From assembly GCA_037577475.1 (NCBI GenBank), contig CM075188.1, positions 13,081,501-13,145,500 of the forward strand: 64,000 bases of DNA, written 5' to 3'. This document shows, piece after piece, positions 1 through 8,595 of this stretch. Position numbers and translations under genes: made by a program. How positions within the stretch are numbered: the stretch's first letter is position 1; each line of letters starts with the position of its first letter. The notes beneath the pieces were generated by a model that ran no database searches, was not told the DNA's origin, and saw only the letters and a list, made by a program, of their open reading frames with translations. The DNA is from Chaunax sp. Z400 (taxonomy: Eukaryota; Chordata; Actinopteri; Lophiiformes; Chaunacidae).

Positions 1-621
1 ACTATGTGCTCATCAAATTCAAGACAAGAAACATATTACAAAAGGAGTAAAACACACAACGATAAGGGGAATATCAGAAATGATCCATTAGAACATGTTA
101 CAGAGTTCAGCTTCCCAGAAATCATGCTTACACAGTCATGAACACATTTCTTCTCTTGCTTCCGTGATGAGAGGAAGAGGAGAAGAGGCAGGAGGTATGG
201 TGAACATTTTGGCATGGAGGGTAGGTTGGATTGTCAGATTTTTATTAATTCATTGATTCCCAGTTTCTGAACCCATGCAGGGTTTTGGATCCTGTGGTTT
301 GGAACAGAAAGCAGTCTCATGGTCTCCTGAGTTGCAGACTGACACCCTGGTGTGTCTCTGGTACTCAGCAAGGGGTCAGGAGGGGTGAGACCAGGTCCTC
401 TTTGATATGTTAAGGGAAGGCAAATGTTGTGTGGGTACAGACCCCAAGTTGTGATTACGGGTGTTATCTTTATGTGAATTGTGGGGTTGTAACTCCACAA
501 TGGTGAGCAGATGGTTGATCAAAGCGAATGACCATGTTTGATCATCCAGGCAAGGCGGAACCACAGCTGAAGTCGCAAGGCATGGTGAGGTGGAGGTCGA
601 CTGACCTACCCTCACCCTACA
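1..621 (-). repeat. 3' LTR of antisense LTR retrotransposon (partial, cut by window edge)
   Basis: Position 1-621 is repeated at 7975-8595 with a constant offset of 7974 and no difference that I could see by eye. It ends in CCCTACA, the inverted complement of TGTAGGG, which begins the complete copy at 6690. Because the internal genes read on the minus strand, this is the element's 3' LTR, and about 1285 bases of it lie left of the window. On the minus strand an AATAAA-like hexamer occurs near 240-247 and could serve as a polyadenylation signal (inference). Small open frames in the LTR (for example 234-500 minus) are not supported as genes. Confidence 0.93.
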
Positions 622-640
622 GTCCCCCCCCCACGGCTGG
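622..640 (-). other. Polypurine tract next to the 3' LTR
   Basis: Immediately inside the LTR end the plus strand carries nine consecutive C, which read on the element's strand as a G-run ending two bases before TGTAGGG. Retroviruses and LTR retrotransposons prime plus-strand DNA synthesis from a purine-rich tract in exactly this place. Position and composition fit; the exact boundary is not known. Confidence 0.7.
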
Positions 641-904
641 ATGCAGGCGGATGGCGGAATCCCAAGCCGTAGCAGGTGATGTCCTTCGTCGAAGCGTTGA
701 GGTTCGCCGGCTGTGGATGGTCAGCGTCATAGCATCTGGCAGTTAAACAGTCTAGGGGCAACTATAAGCATGCATCTATACTGAATCAGGGTTATCTCAA
801 TCTAGGGCCTTAGAGGAGAGGTTATCATTTTCCGTTAGTTGTGAAGGAAAGATGGAAAGAAGGAAAAGGAAAGGCAGTCATTTGTCTTACTCTTCAAGAG
901 TTAG
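633..904 (-). other. Short 3' non-coding stretch of the retrotransposon
   Basis: This lies between the stop of the envelope-like remnant and the polypurine tract. I see no conserved domain here. In intact elements of this architecture the transmembrane end of an envelope would be expected near this place, so part of it may have been deleted (inference). Confidence 0.5.
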
Positions 905-1617
905 TTAACTCAAGCTAGGAGCAGGGAACAGGTTGATACCCCTATCACCTGTAGTCTCCTCAACTTCATCTATCTTGGCTGGTCTACTCTTATCTGGGAT
1001 TCTCTGTCTTACTATCTTAGCCATGTGTACTTGCATTTGTCCACCTTGCTCTGAAGGAGGCGGAGGCACCGGATGCAAAATACAGTGATCTAAGTTAAGG
1101 AGCACTAGGTAGGGAGGTATCCGTCCCGTAGCTAGGCTATCTACAGAAGAACTTATTTCAAGGAGCATGTCGGACATGAGCAAGTTTACTAGCTGTGTGT
1201 GTGCATAGTCAACCGCAACAACTGAAAGAGTATCTACAGCCCGGATGGTTTTGTCCAGAGCTTGACTATGGGTGTTAAGGATTACCACTGTTCCTTTACC
1301 AGTTTGGCCTATGGTTTGGAGCTTGCGTTGTTGATTTAAAAATCTGCGTCCTAAGCTCGGGTATTTCTACTTGCATTTCCCCAACATGACGCTTCACGGC
1401 GGTCATGCTGATGGAATTATAAGGAGAAAGTTCCAGGCTGAAGACAGAACCTACTACTGAGAACCTTTGAGATCTGGTTTTACAGTCTGCAGTTAGTTAT
1501 CAGTAGCCCAGGTCGGTATTTTAAAATGATACCTGAGTCAGGACCTGGTGAAACACTGTCGGCTTGGGCCGTGATGGCTATCGCTACGAGTGTCAGAAGA
1601 GTGTAGATCCACGTCAT
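905..1617 (-). pseudogene. Envelope-like glycoprotein remnant, frameshifted and shortened
   Basis: A minus-strand ATG at 1617 opens a frame starting with a typical hydrophobic secretion signal of about 20 residues. That frame stops at 1480-1482. A second frame (roughly 1340-1480) and a third (1366 down to 905) carry the apparent continuation, so at least two frameshifts break the gene. The third frame has a heptad-like hydrophobic stretch followed by a Gly-x-Ile-Pro-Pro-Tyr-Leu motif, which resembles the helical region of baculovirus-F-type envelope proteins in some metazoan LTR elements; this is a memory-based family impression, not a search result. It ends in a short charged tail. No transmembrane segment is visible and the total of about 237 codons is far below a usual envelope (about 500), so an internal deletion is also likely. 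It starts 75 bases after the Gag-protease stop, as a downstream env would. A functional product is not expected. Confidence 0.6.
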
Positions 1618-1692
1618 TCTGAAGAAAGGAGCAACAATCAATGTAATTGCTGAGGCAAAGAAATCACAACCCCCCCCCTTATGTCAAAATGA

Positions 1693-4600
1693 TTATTGAC
1701 TAATTTGTTTAGCCGTCAAGTTTTGTAGCTCGTGCTTTTGTGTGCTGGAGCTAAGGTACTGTATTTGGGACCGCAGTGTCCCCGTCAATTCCCATGGGGG
1801 TTTTGGTTGTGGAGGGTCATTTCTTGGCATCTCGTCTGTTTGGACATCTTCGATGCACCTTTTGCATGCTGCTAAACCGGTGCTGAGTGGTGTTTTGTTG
1901 TTGTATGCCACTGCCCGTTTATCTTTGTCTTGGAGGGCATCAGCATCTGCTAGCACTTGTGCCGCGAAGTCTGATTTGGGTTTAGCGTCAGCTTTAGTCA
2001 CCCCCCCCAGGTCATGGGTTAGTGGTGTTGGAACGTCAGTGGGATTCGTGCCCAGTGTTAGTACCGGGTCGGAGGGAAATCGGAAGGTTTCCTTTACAAG
2101 TTGCAGACTGGGGTCAGGTCGTGCCAGTGTCTCGTTAAGGTGGGTACCATTAACGATTGTGTGACAGTGTTTGAATCCTTTGGGAGGTTTGGTAAGCGCG
2201 CAGAGGAACGACTCTTTTTGAGCAAAGCTACTTTTAGTCGGTTCGGTTGTTTGCGCGGGAGCATCAAGCATTTCAGCTATGGGTTCACTTGTGGCTGTCA
2301 TGGTCGACTGAACCTGCACAGTGTAGCCATGAGCCTCGGTGTGGGTGGCGGACGGAACTGGTAAGGGTCGTTGAACTTGTGCCCAAATCTTCAATTGCTT
2401 GAAGTCAATGAGCGGTTCGAAACGATCCAGAAAATCTTTGCCTATCAGCAACGGGATGTCTTCAAGTGCCGACACGTACACAGGGTGAACAAGGCTCATA
2501 GGTCCCACTGTGAAGTGGATCAGGGCCATGGAAGTCAGAGTGACGCCTTTAGATGAGTATGGTTGAAGGTCTAGCGAGCAGGGTCGAAGTTCCAGGGTTC
2601 GTTTGGACCGTTGTACGACCGTCCTCAGCCTGTCGAAGAGGGATTGGGACATTAAGGTGATGTCTGCTGCAGTGTCTAGGAGAGCTTCGTGAGCTACACT
2701 GTCTTCTAGGGTGGCTGACAAGTACAACTTGCGAGCGACTCCCTTGGCTTTTAGATGGGCTAAGAATTGTCGTACAGGTGGGTCCCCCTGAAAGCTTCCG
2801 TTATCGCGGCGTTGGGTCATTTTGTCAGACTCTAACGGTACTCCCATGATTGCGGTCGCAGCCGGATCTTCGGGTTCGCTTTCGCTAGTAGGCTCCGAAT
2901 CTGGGGTTGCTGTTACATTATGGTCTATCGCGGCGGACGAGACAATGTGGTTCGGTTCGCAAGGTGGTTGTTCCTGGATCCTAGTTTGTGGGTCTGTCTC
3001 ACCGTTCGGTTCATACTCTTTTTGGGTGGAAGTTAAAGCGAACAGATCAGCTTTCTTAGTTTTTGACATTTGCTCTCTTTTAAAAGTGGCGATAAGGCTT
3101 TTGATGACGCTCATTTCTTCCTGACTGAGCTCGCTTGAGTTGGTTTTAGTTTTGCTGCTTAGTTTTGTAGGTTTACCGTCAGGGCCGTCATGTTCCTCGT
3201 CAGAGGTGTTTGGATACAGGGCGTTTCGGTTAGGCCTATCACGGTCAAACGAGGGTCTCGCGTCTCGGCGGTGACTGTCTCCATAACTGGGGTTTGAGCG
3301 GTGTTCCCACTGATTGGAATGCGACCTATTTGAATGCTGGTCGGAGAAGCGCGGGCGTGTGTCAAATCTAGACTGCGTCTGATTCCTGTTAGCCCAAGGT
3401 GGCGGTGTCGCACGCTGGTCTCTTCTCTCATAGAATGAGTCCCGTGGAGGGCCCGACTTGTGGGCCAAGACAAGTGGGTCGCCAGTGGCGGCCCCTTCAA
3501 GATCCAAAGATGAAGGTTGAGCGTTTAGGCTCAAGACATTGGGTCCTGGTTGTTTGCTTAAAGCCTGGTGTTGGCTGTCGAAAGCCTTTAAAGCAAGATC
3601 TCGGAGTGCCCGTGTAGTGTGGGTGCGTGGGCATGCGATGAGGCGAAGCTGGTGTTTGAGAGTAGGGTGAAGGTTCTCAAGGAAAAGCACTCGGAAGTTG
3701 ACGTCATCTTCCATACCAGGTTCGTTCCTCAAGCCGAAGAATGCGTTTCGCAAGCGCTGATAATATTCTTCGGGACTTTCTTGACGTTGTTGATGAATTT
3801 TCAAAGCGGCGGAGAGACCGGTGTTTCTAAGAGTGTAGGAGAACTCTTCCCTCAATGCGCGTGAAAGGCGTTCATAATCGTTGCGCGTCTCAGGGAGTTG
3901 TCGTTCTATGAACAAGCTCACTTCAATGCTAGATGTTCCTCTGATCACATAGATCCTATCTTCTACGGTGACGTTTTGTACGTTTCTTAGGTAGAAGTCG
4001 ATATCACTGAGATAGTGTTGGATGTGATACGAGTTGCCTGGTTTAGGGGTGAAACGAGTTATGTTTCGCGCGATTTTGTCTAGGTCTCTCTCAGACGGGC
4101 CTCGTGCAGGAGGGGTCTCGTACCGCGCGTCAGTGTTGGGAGGTGCTGCGGCTGTTGTGTCGAGCGTACTAACAGGTTGGCCTGTATTGTGTTCTAGTCT
4201 TCTGACTTCAGGTGGCCGTGGTGTGGTGAATTGGGCTTGTAGGACCCTCAGTTCGGCTTTAGCGGCTGCTAAAGCCATGGCGTCTTCCTGTCGCGCACGG
4301 TATGTAGCTTGCAGTTCTCGGTCGGAGTCAACGTACTTTTGGTGGAGGAAACCGACTCGGTCTTGAAGCGCTCTTCGGTTTCCTTCGTGCTCGGCGACCA
4401 GGGTTTGCGTTTCCCTGAGTTGTTGGGTGAGGTGTTCTACCTTTCGTTCAGACTCAACGAGTTTTGCTTTTGTGTCTCTGAGTTGAGACTCCGAGGCAGT
4501 TAGCTCGGTGCTAACGCGCTCGAGGGTTTCGCTAAGCTGGGGGTCTGGTAGTCTTACTGTCACCTCCTCTTCTGTGTTATTTCTCCCTGTGTCGGCGGAT

Positions 4601-5010
4601 CCCGACTCAGTGTCGGCGATGGCATCTTCTAAATCCCTAATTTTTCTCTCAGCTGCCTGTAGGGATTGGTTACTGGTCTCTAACTGTTCTCTTAAGGAGT
4701 TGATTTCCCCCTGTTGTTGTCTTAATTCTACCAAGTTCTCTCCTAAAAAGCGGTTTAGGTGTCGAGCCTGGGCAGACAGAAGGACGGTCAATCGTGTTAG
4801 AGTGGGCGACTTTTCTTTAGATGGGAATGCAGCGGTGAGGGCTTTACACACTACATCCACTATTTCTTGCTCTATGGGCAGGATTTGTAGGCCTTTAAGT
4901 CGCTCAATGTGCTCGGAGGCAGCATTGCCAGTTAGTTCATTTATCGCTTCATCAATATGTTCGAGAGGGTTGTCAACGTAGCCGGCGGCGTTGCTGTTAG
5001 CGTCAGACAT
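1693..5010 (-). CDS. gag-pro: Gag-protease polyprotein of LTR retrotransposon (no RT or integrase)
   Basis: This open frame of 1105 codons has no internal stop. I chose the ATG at 5008-5010 because it sits in a perfect Kozak context (GCCACCATG). The frame is open upstream to 5145, but 5118 is only a GTG codon. Residues about 70-260 are a long heptad-rich predicted coiled coil. Residues about 315-480 resemble a retrotransposon capsid. Residues about 520-600 are Arg/Ser/Asn-rich and probably bind RNA, and no CCHC zinc knuckle is present. An aspartic protease follows: catalytic Asp-Thr-Ala-Ala at about 779-782, and the hydrophobic PLLIGKDF motif at about 853-860. The last 240 residues are unrecognised, rich in Pro, Thr and Lys. 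The frame then stops without any YxDD reverse transcriptase, RNase H or DDE integrase motif. The expected role is particle assembly, genome packaging and self-cleavage in the cytoplasm. The family (Ty3/Gypsy-like or retrovirus-like) is not settled. Confidence 0.88.
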   Translation of the reverse strand: MSDANSNAAGYVDNPLEHIDEAINELTGNAASEHIERLKGLQILPIEQEIVDVVCKALTAAFPSKEKSPTLTRLTVLLSAQARHLNRFLGENLVELRQQQGEINSLREQLETSNQSLQAAERKIRDLEDAIADTESGSADTGRNNTEEEVTVRLPDPQLSETLERVSTELTASESQLRDTKAKLVESERKVEHLTQQLRETQTLVAEHEGNRRALQDRVGFLHQKYVDSDRELQATYRARQEDAMALAAAKAELRVLQAQFTTPRPPEVRRLEHNTGQPVSTLDTTAAAPPNTDARYETPPARGPSERDLDKIARNITRFTPKPGNSYHIQHYLSDIDFYLRNVQNVTVEDRIYVIRGTSSIEVSLFIERQLPETRNDYERLSRALREEFSYTLRNTGLSAALKIHQQRQESPEEYYQRLRNAFFGLRNEPGMEDDVNFRVLFLENLHPTLKHQLRLIACPRTHTTRALRDLALKAFDSQHQALSKQPGPNVLSLNAQPSSLDLEGAATGDPLVLAHKSGPPRDSFYERRDQRATPPPWANRNQTQSRFDTRPRFSDQHSNRSHSNQWEHRSNPSYGDSHRRDARPSFDRDRPNRNALYPNTSDEEHDGPDGKPTKLSSKTKTNSSELSQEEMSVIKSLIATFKREQMSKTKKADLFALTSTQKEYEPNGETDPQTRIQEQPPCEPNHIVSSAAIDHNVTATPDSEPTSESEPEDPAATAIMGVPLESDKMTQRRDNGSFQGDPPVRQFLAHLKAKGVARKLYLSATLEDSVAHEALLDTAADITLMSQSLFDRLRTVVQRSKRTLELRPCSLDLQPYSSKGVTLTSMALIHFTVGPMSLVHPVYVSALEDIPLLIGKDFLDRFEPLIDFKQLKIWAQVQRPLPVPSATHTEAHGYTVQVQSTMTATSEPIAEMLDAPAQTTEPTKSSFAQKESFLCALTKPPKGFKHCHTIVNGTHLNETLARPDPSLQLVKETFRFPSDPVLTLGTNPTDVPTPLTHDLGGVTKADAKPKSDFAAQVLADADALQDKDKRAVAYNNKTPLSTGLAACKRCIEDVQTDEMPRNDPPQPKPPWELTGTLRSQIQYLSSSTQKHELQNLTAKQISQ

Positions 5011-6664
5011 GGTGGCAGCGTTTGAGTTAGCACTGGGTGCACTATTGAGTCTGGCACTCTCCAAAGTTCTATCGTCTTCGTTCCCGCTAACTGCCGCTAT
5101 CGCCTGGCTCTCAAGCACTGCTATTCTCTCTATAGCGTGGCTATACTATCCTTTGTGTTGCTGTTGGAGGGTATGCAATGCTAAAGCCCAGCAATCACCA
5201 ACACTGCACATTCACGGAGCTGAGAGTTCACAGTAACCTACACTTCCTGGATAGAAACCACTGTTTAACAACAGCTAAAGTTAACACTTGCGTGTAAAAA
5301 GGAATCCAGGAAGCACAACTTTATCATTGAGCAATGACAAGAGGCATAAGACTTTAAAGTCTTACAACAAGTCAATGTATCATTAACTCTCACTCGCTAG
5401 TTACAATAATTTTAGCCTTAAAGGAACCTATCACAATGTTTCTCACTGTGAATGGTAGTTGAAGCACCGTAGTGTCCCAATGCCTTAGGCAAAACAGCTT
5501 CTATGAGCTATGGCTAATGGCTAGCAAGGCTAAAGGCTAAGGCTAACTAGCTTCTATTTATCTTAGCAACGGCACAACGGTCAAGTATCCTGGATTATTT
5601 CTTGAGTACCACAGGAAAACACAACAGAAGCGTCGCTAAGCTTTTCAGCTATTTGTATGCTATGCTAACTCTTTTTAGCATCAGACTATTTCAAAAGGAA
5701 CATCAACACCGTTGCTGTATTACAGCAAAGGTTCAAAGCATCAGCCTATTTCTGTTAGGCTTGCGCAGCTTAAGCTAAAGGCTAAAAGCTTAAGCCAATA
5801 TATTCAACACGGTCAGAACTCAAATAGCTTCACCAGGGGGAGCTATTACTCAAACCGCCATTTTGGAAAAGGGGGGTATGATTACGCAATGACGACACGT
5901 GCGGACGTCACTAGGCTCCACCTACTGTATGGCTCGCGCTGACTCTGTGTTTTCTCCTCAGACAGCGCTGGGAGAGCAGAGGAAGCACATCAACAGTTTC
6001 TCAACAAAGTTTATCAGCACACAATTTTTGGTTCCACGATCGACACGTGGCTACCCTAAGCACTTTGCTACGCAACTTTCTGACTTTTAAGCAACTGAAC
6101 AAAATCTTCGCTCGGTGACGGTACTACTTGGGTTGCAATCTTGCAACCAAAACACGCTTTATCTTTAAGCGTTATAATAAACCCTTACACTGATTTACTC
6201 AGCCTGTCCTAGCGGTTAGGAAGCTCATCTAACTTAGAACAAAAAGGGGGGATACCAGTGTGTCCCTGCTGGAAACTCGCAGCCAGAGAGTCTTTGTATC
6301 CGGCTCAATATAGATACGGGATTTCTTCGCCGTATCTGGGGAGCCCGGGCCTCACAAATTATTTAAATTAATACATGTACCGAATTTTACGTAGCGCTGA
6401 TTCTCACAGTTTCTTCACAAGTATACTCATCGGTATAGTTGGGTATGCACACACATCTGTTTTCCACTCGGCGGTGGCAGGAATTTCGCGCAGCGGCGAA
6501 CAAGGAAAGAGAGGAAGAAAGTTGCTCAAAGAAAGAAAGGAGGAAAGTTGCTCAAGTCCTAATGCTACTCCATGACAAGTTCTGCTCGTGTTAATCAGAG
6601 TTTGTTCAAACACAAGACTAAATTTCGCTGTGTTTTTGACTAGGAACCTTAGTGTGAACCTAGG
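5011..6664 (-). other. 5' leader of the retrotransposon
   Basis: About 1.65 kb separate the primer-binding site from the Gag start codon, long for an LTR element leader. No large minus-strand frame is seen. Between about 5500 and 5800 the plus strand has many GCTAA/GGCTAA words (for example 5506-5550 and 5766-5800). At 6310-6335 an 8-base inverted repeat (AGATACGG/CCGTATCT) could form a hairpin. Packaging or dimerisation signals would be expected in this leader; which bases do this cannot be told from sequence alone. Confidence 0.6.
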
Positions 6665-6681
6665 CCTCTCACGGGGCACCA
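6665..6681 (-). other. Primer-binding-site-like sequence
   Basis: Read on the minus strand, the sequence eight bases inside the 5' LTR is TGGTGCCCCGTGAGAGG. LTR elements prime minus-strand synthesis here with a tRNA whose 3' end (…CCA) pairs with a TGG start. The TGG start and position fit. I could not assign the tRNA with confidence, and the eight-base gap from the LTR is longer than usual. Confidence 0.72.
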
Positions 6682-6689
6682 AAATAAGC

Positions 6690-8595
6690 TGTAGGGTTAC
6701 AAGGGGTTAACGATAATAATTATGATCAAAATGATCATATATTAATTATCGTATTATAAAGCTATTAATTAATCAGGTAGGGTTATGAAAGAATACCTCG
6801 AGGAGCACCACCTTCCTAAAGCTATATTCCTAAGGTCGGAAGGATTCCTTAAGAAAGCTGTAAATATAACCCAGATTAATTAATTACTAAATAATGGCGT
6901 TCAATCAGTCTCAAATGAAGGAAGTCAAGTCCTCTATCGCAAGAACTAATGATTCCAGTCATCAACACAGAAACTTGGTCTAAGAGAATCTACTTTATTA
7001 TCAAAGATAATCTAACACAGCACACAGAACAAACTAAAACTAAATTCAACATAGGATGATAACAGAAAGATAGTCAAAATGAGATCGAGTGAAAGAGAGA
7101 AAATAAGACATAACTATAACAGGGTGTATGATAGCGTGGTGATGTGAACCAAACTAAAGGGGGTCTAAGGGAAGCTTGAAGGGAAACTAAATTAGGTAAA
7201 TTGTGTATAATAATGCCAGATCAGCTATGACGCTTTCCAAGACACAGAGATGTTCGGGTTAGCTTACTTCTCAGCCGGTCTCCGGGGTAGGGACGAAAGC
7301 ACGCTTTGGCGAGTTATCAGGAGGGGTCACCGACCGGATACTCGCGGAGGATGCTGTTCGAAGTCCACCGGATCCTGGTCCCGAATCTCAGATGTTGGAG
7401 GGTCGCGTCGTCGCTGGCTGGCGGCTTTGTGAACTTCGGACCTGACGGTCGTGTTCAGCTTGGCCGTGCTTTGACGGCGTTGGAGCGAGTTAAGTGGTAA
7501 TGCAGCTCAAAGAAGGGCTTAGTGAATTACTCAGGCGTGAGTGATCCACAGGTGAGCTTCAAATAAATTAGTTGAAGTGGAGAAATTCAACTAATAGCAG
7601 AGAGGAAAGGAATGCTATCTAACTGTATGAGCTAAGTCTTAAAGAAAAGGGAAAAGAAGTCTCTTCTGCTGCGGCAGGAGGGCACGGGCTTATCCACGGA
7701 GTCACGGGGATCTCCGCGTTCAGGAGTCAGAGTTCATGTCAGGTGGAGGTAGGAGCAAGCGGAGCAAGAGCACGAGCGGCTTCGCGCCGTGGCTTTTGAA
7801 GCCTCACAGCTGCCGGAAGTAAGGGCGTGTCCTATGTTACTGTAAGATACGAGGTCACATCACCAGCTGACATAGAAACAATAGGCGAGACATCTGAGTC
7901 TCTCCACTAGAAGGAGGCATCAAAGCACACATGCAATAAACATGAACTCAAAGGGACACAGGAAGAAAATCATCACTATGTGCTCATCAAATTCAAGACA
8001 AGAAACATATTACAAAAGGAGTAAAACACACAACGATAAGGGGAATATCAGAAATGATCCATTAGAACATGTTACAGAGTTCAGCTTCCCAGAAATCATG
8101 CTTACACAGTCATGAACACATTTCTTCTCTTGCTTCCGTGATGAGAGGAAGAGGAGAAGAGGCAGGAGGTATGGTGAACATTTTGGCATGGAGGGTAGGT
8201 TGGATTGTCAGATTTTTATTAATTCATTGATTCCCAGTTTCTGAACCCATGCAGGGTTTTGGATCCTGTGGTTTGGAACAGAAAGCAGTCTCATGGTCTC
8301 CTGAGTTGCAGACTGACACCCTGGTGTGTCTCTGGTACTCAGCAAGGGGTCAGGAGGGGTGAGACCAGGTCCTCTTTGATATGTTAAGGGAAGGCAAATG
8401 TTGTGTGGGTACAGACCCCAAGTTGTGATTACGGGTGTTATCTTTATGTGAATTGTGGGGTTGTAACTCCACAATGGTGAGCAGATGGTTGATCAAAGCG
8501 AATGACCATGTTTGATCATCCAGGCAAGGCGGAACCACAGCTGAAGTCGCAAGGCATGGTGAGGTGGAGGTCGACTGACCTACCCTCACCCTACA
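6690..8595 (-). repeat. 5' LTR of antisense LTR retrotransposon (complete)
   Basis: This 1906-base LTR starts TGTAGGG and ends CCCTACA, perfect 7-base inverted ends with the canonical TG…CA. Its right part, 7975-8595, is the same sequence as 1-621. In element orientation transcription would run from high to low coordinates. Near its U5 edge (6710-6751) an imperfect inverted repeat surrounds two TGATCA words. An AATAAA-like hexamer lies near 8213-8221 on the minus strand. The flank after 8595 reads TCATT, a possible half of the target-site duplication; its partner is outside the window. Confidence 0.93.

Larger units (their letters stand above)
1..8595 (-). mobile_element. Non-autonomous LTR retrotransposon, antisense to the semaphorin gene
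   Basis: Order on the minus strand: 5' LTR, primer-binding site, leader, Gag-protease, envelope remnant, polypurine tract, 3' LTR (incomplete here). The internal part is 6068 bases, short for an element with this Gag size, and the enzymatic part of pol is absent. Visible LTR parts appear identical, so insertion was recent. Copying would have needed reverse transcriptase and integrase supplied in trans by a complete relative (inference). Confidence 0.9.

Noticed and set aside
234..500. 88-codon minus-strand frame in both LTR copies (also 8208-8474)
   Set aside because: No domain, and duplicated only because the LTR is duplicated; no other support as a gene.
5011..5145. N-terminal extension of Gag to the GTG at 5118 or beyond
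   Set aside because: The frame is open but has no ATG; the ATG at 5010 has a perfect Kozak context.
1742..5236. Many plus-strand frames opposite the Gag-protease gene
   Set aside because: They are shadows of the 1105-codon minus-strand frame with no domain similarity.
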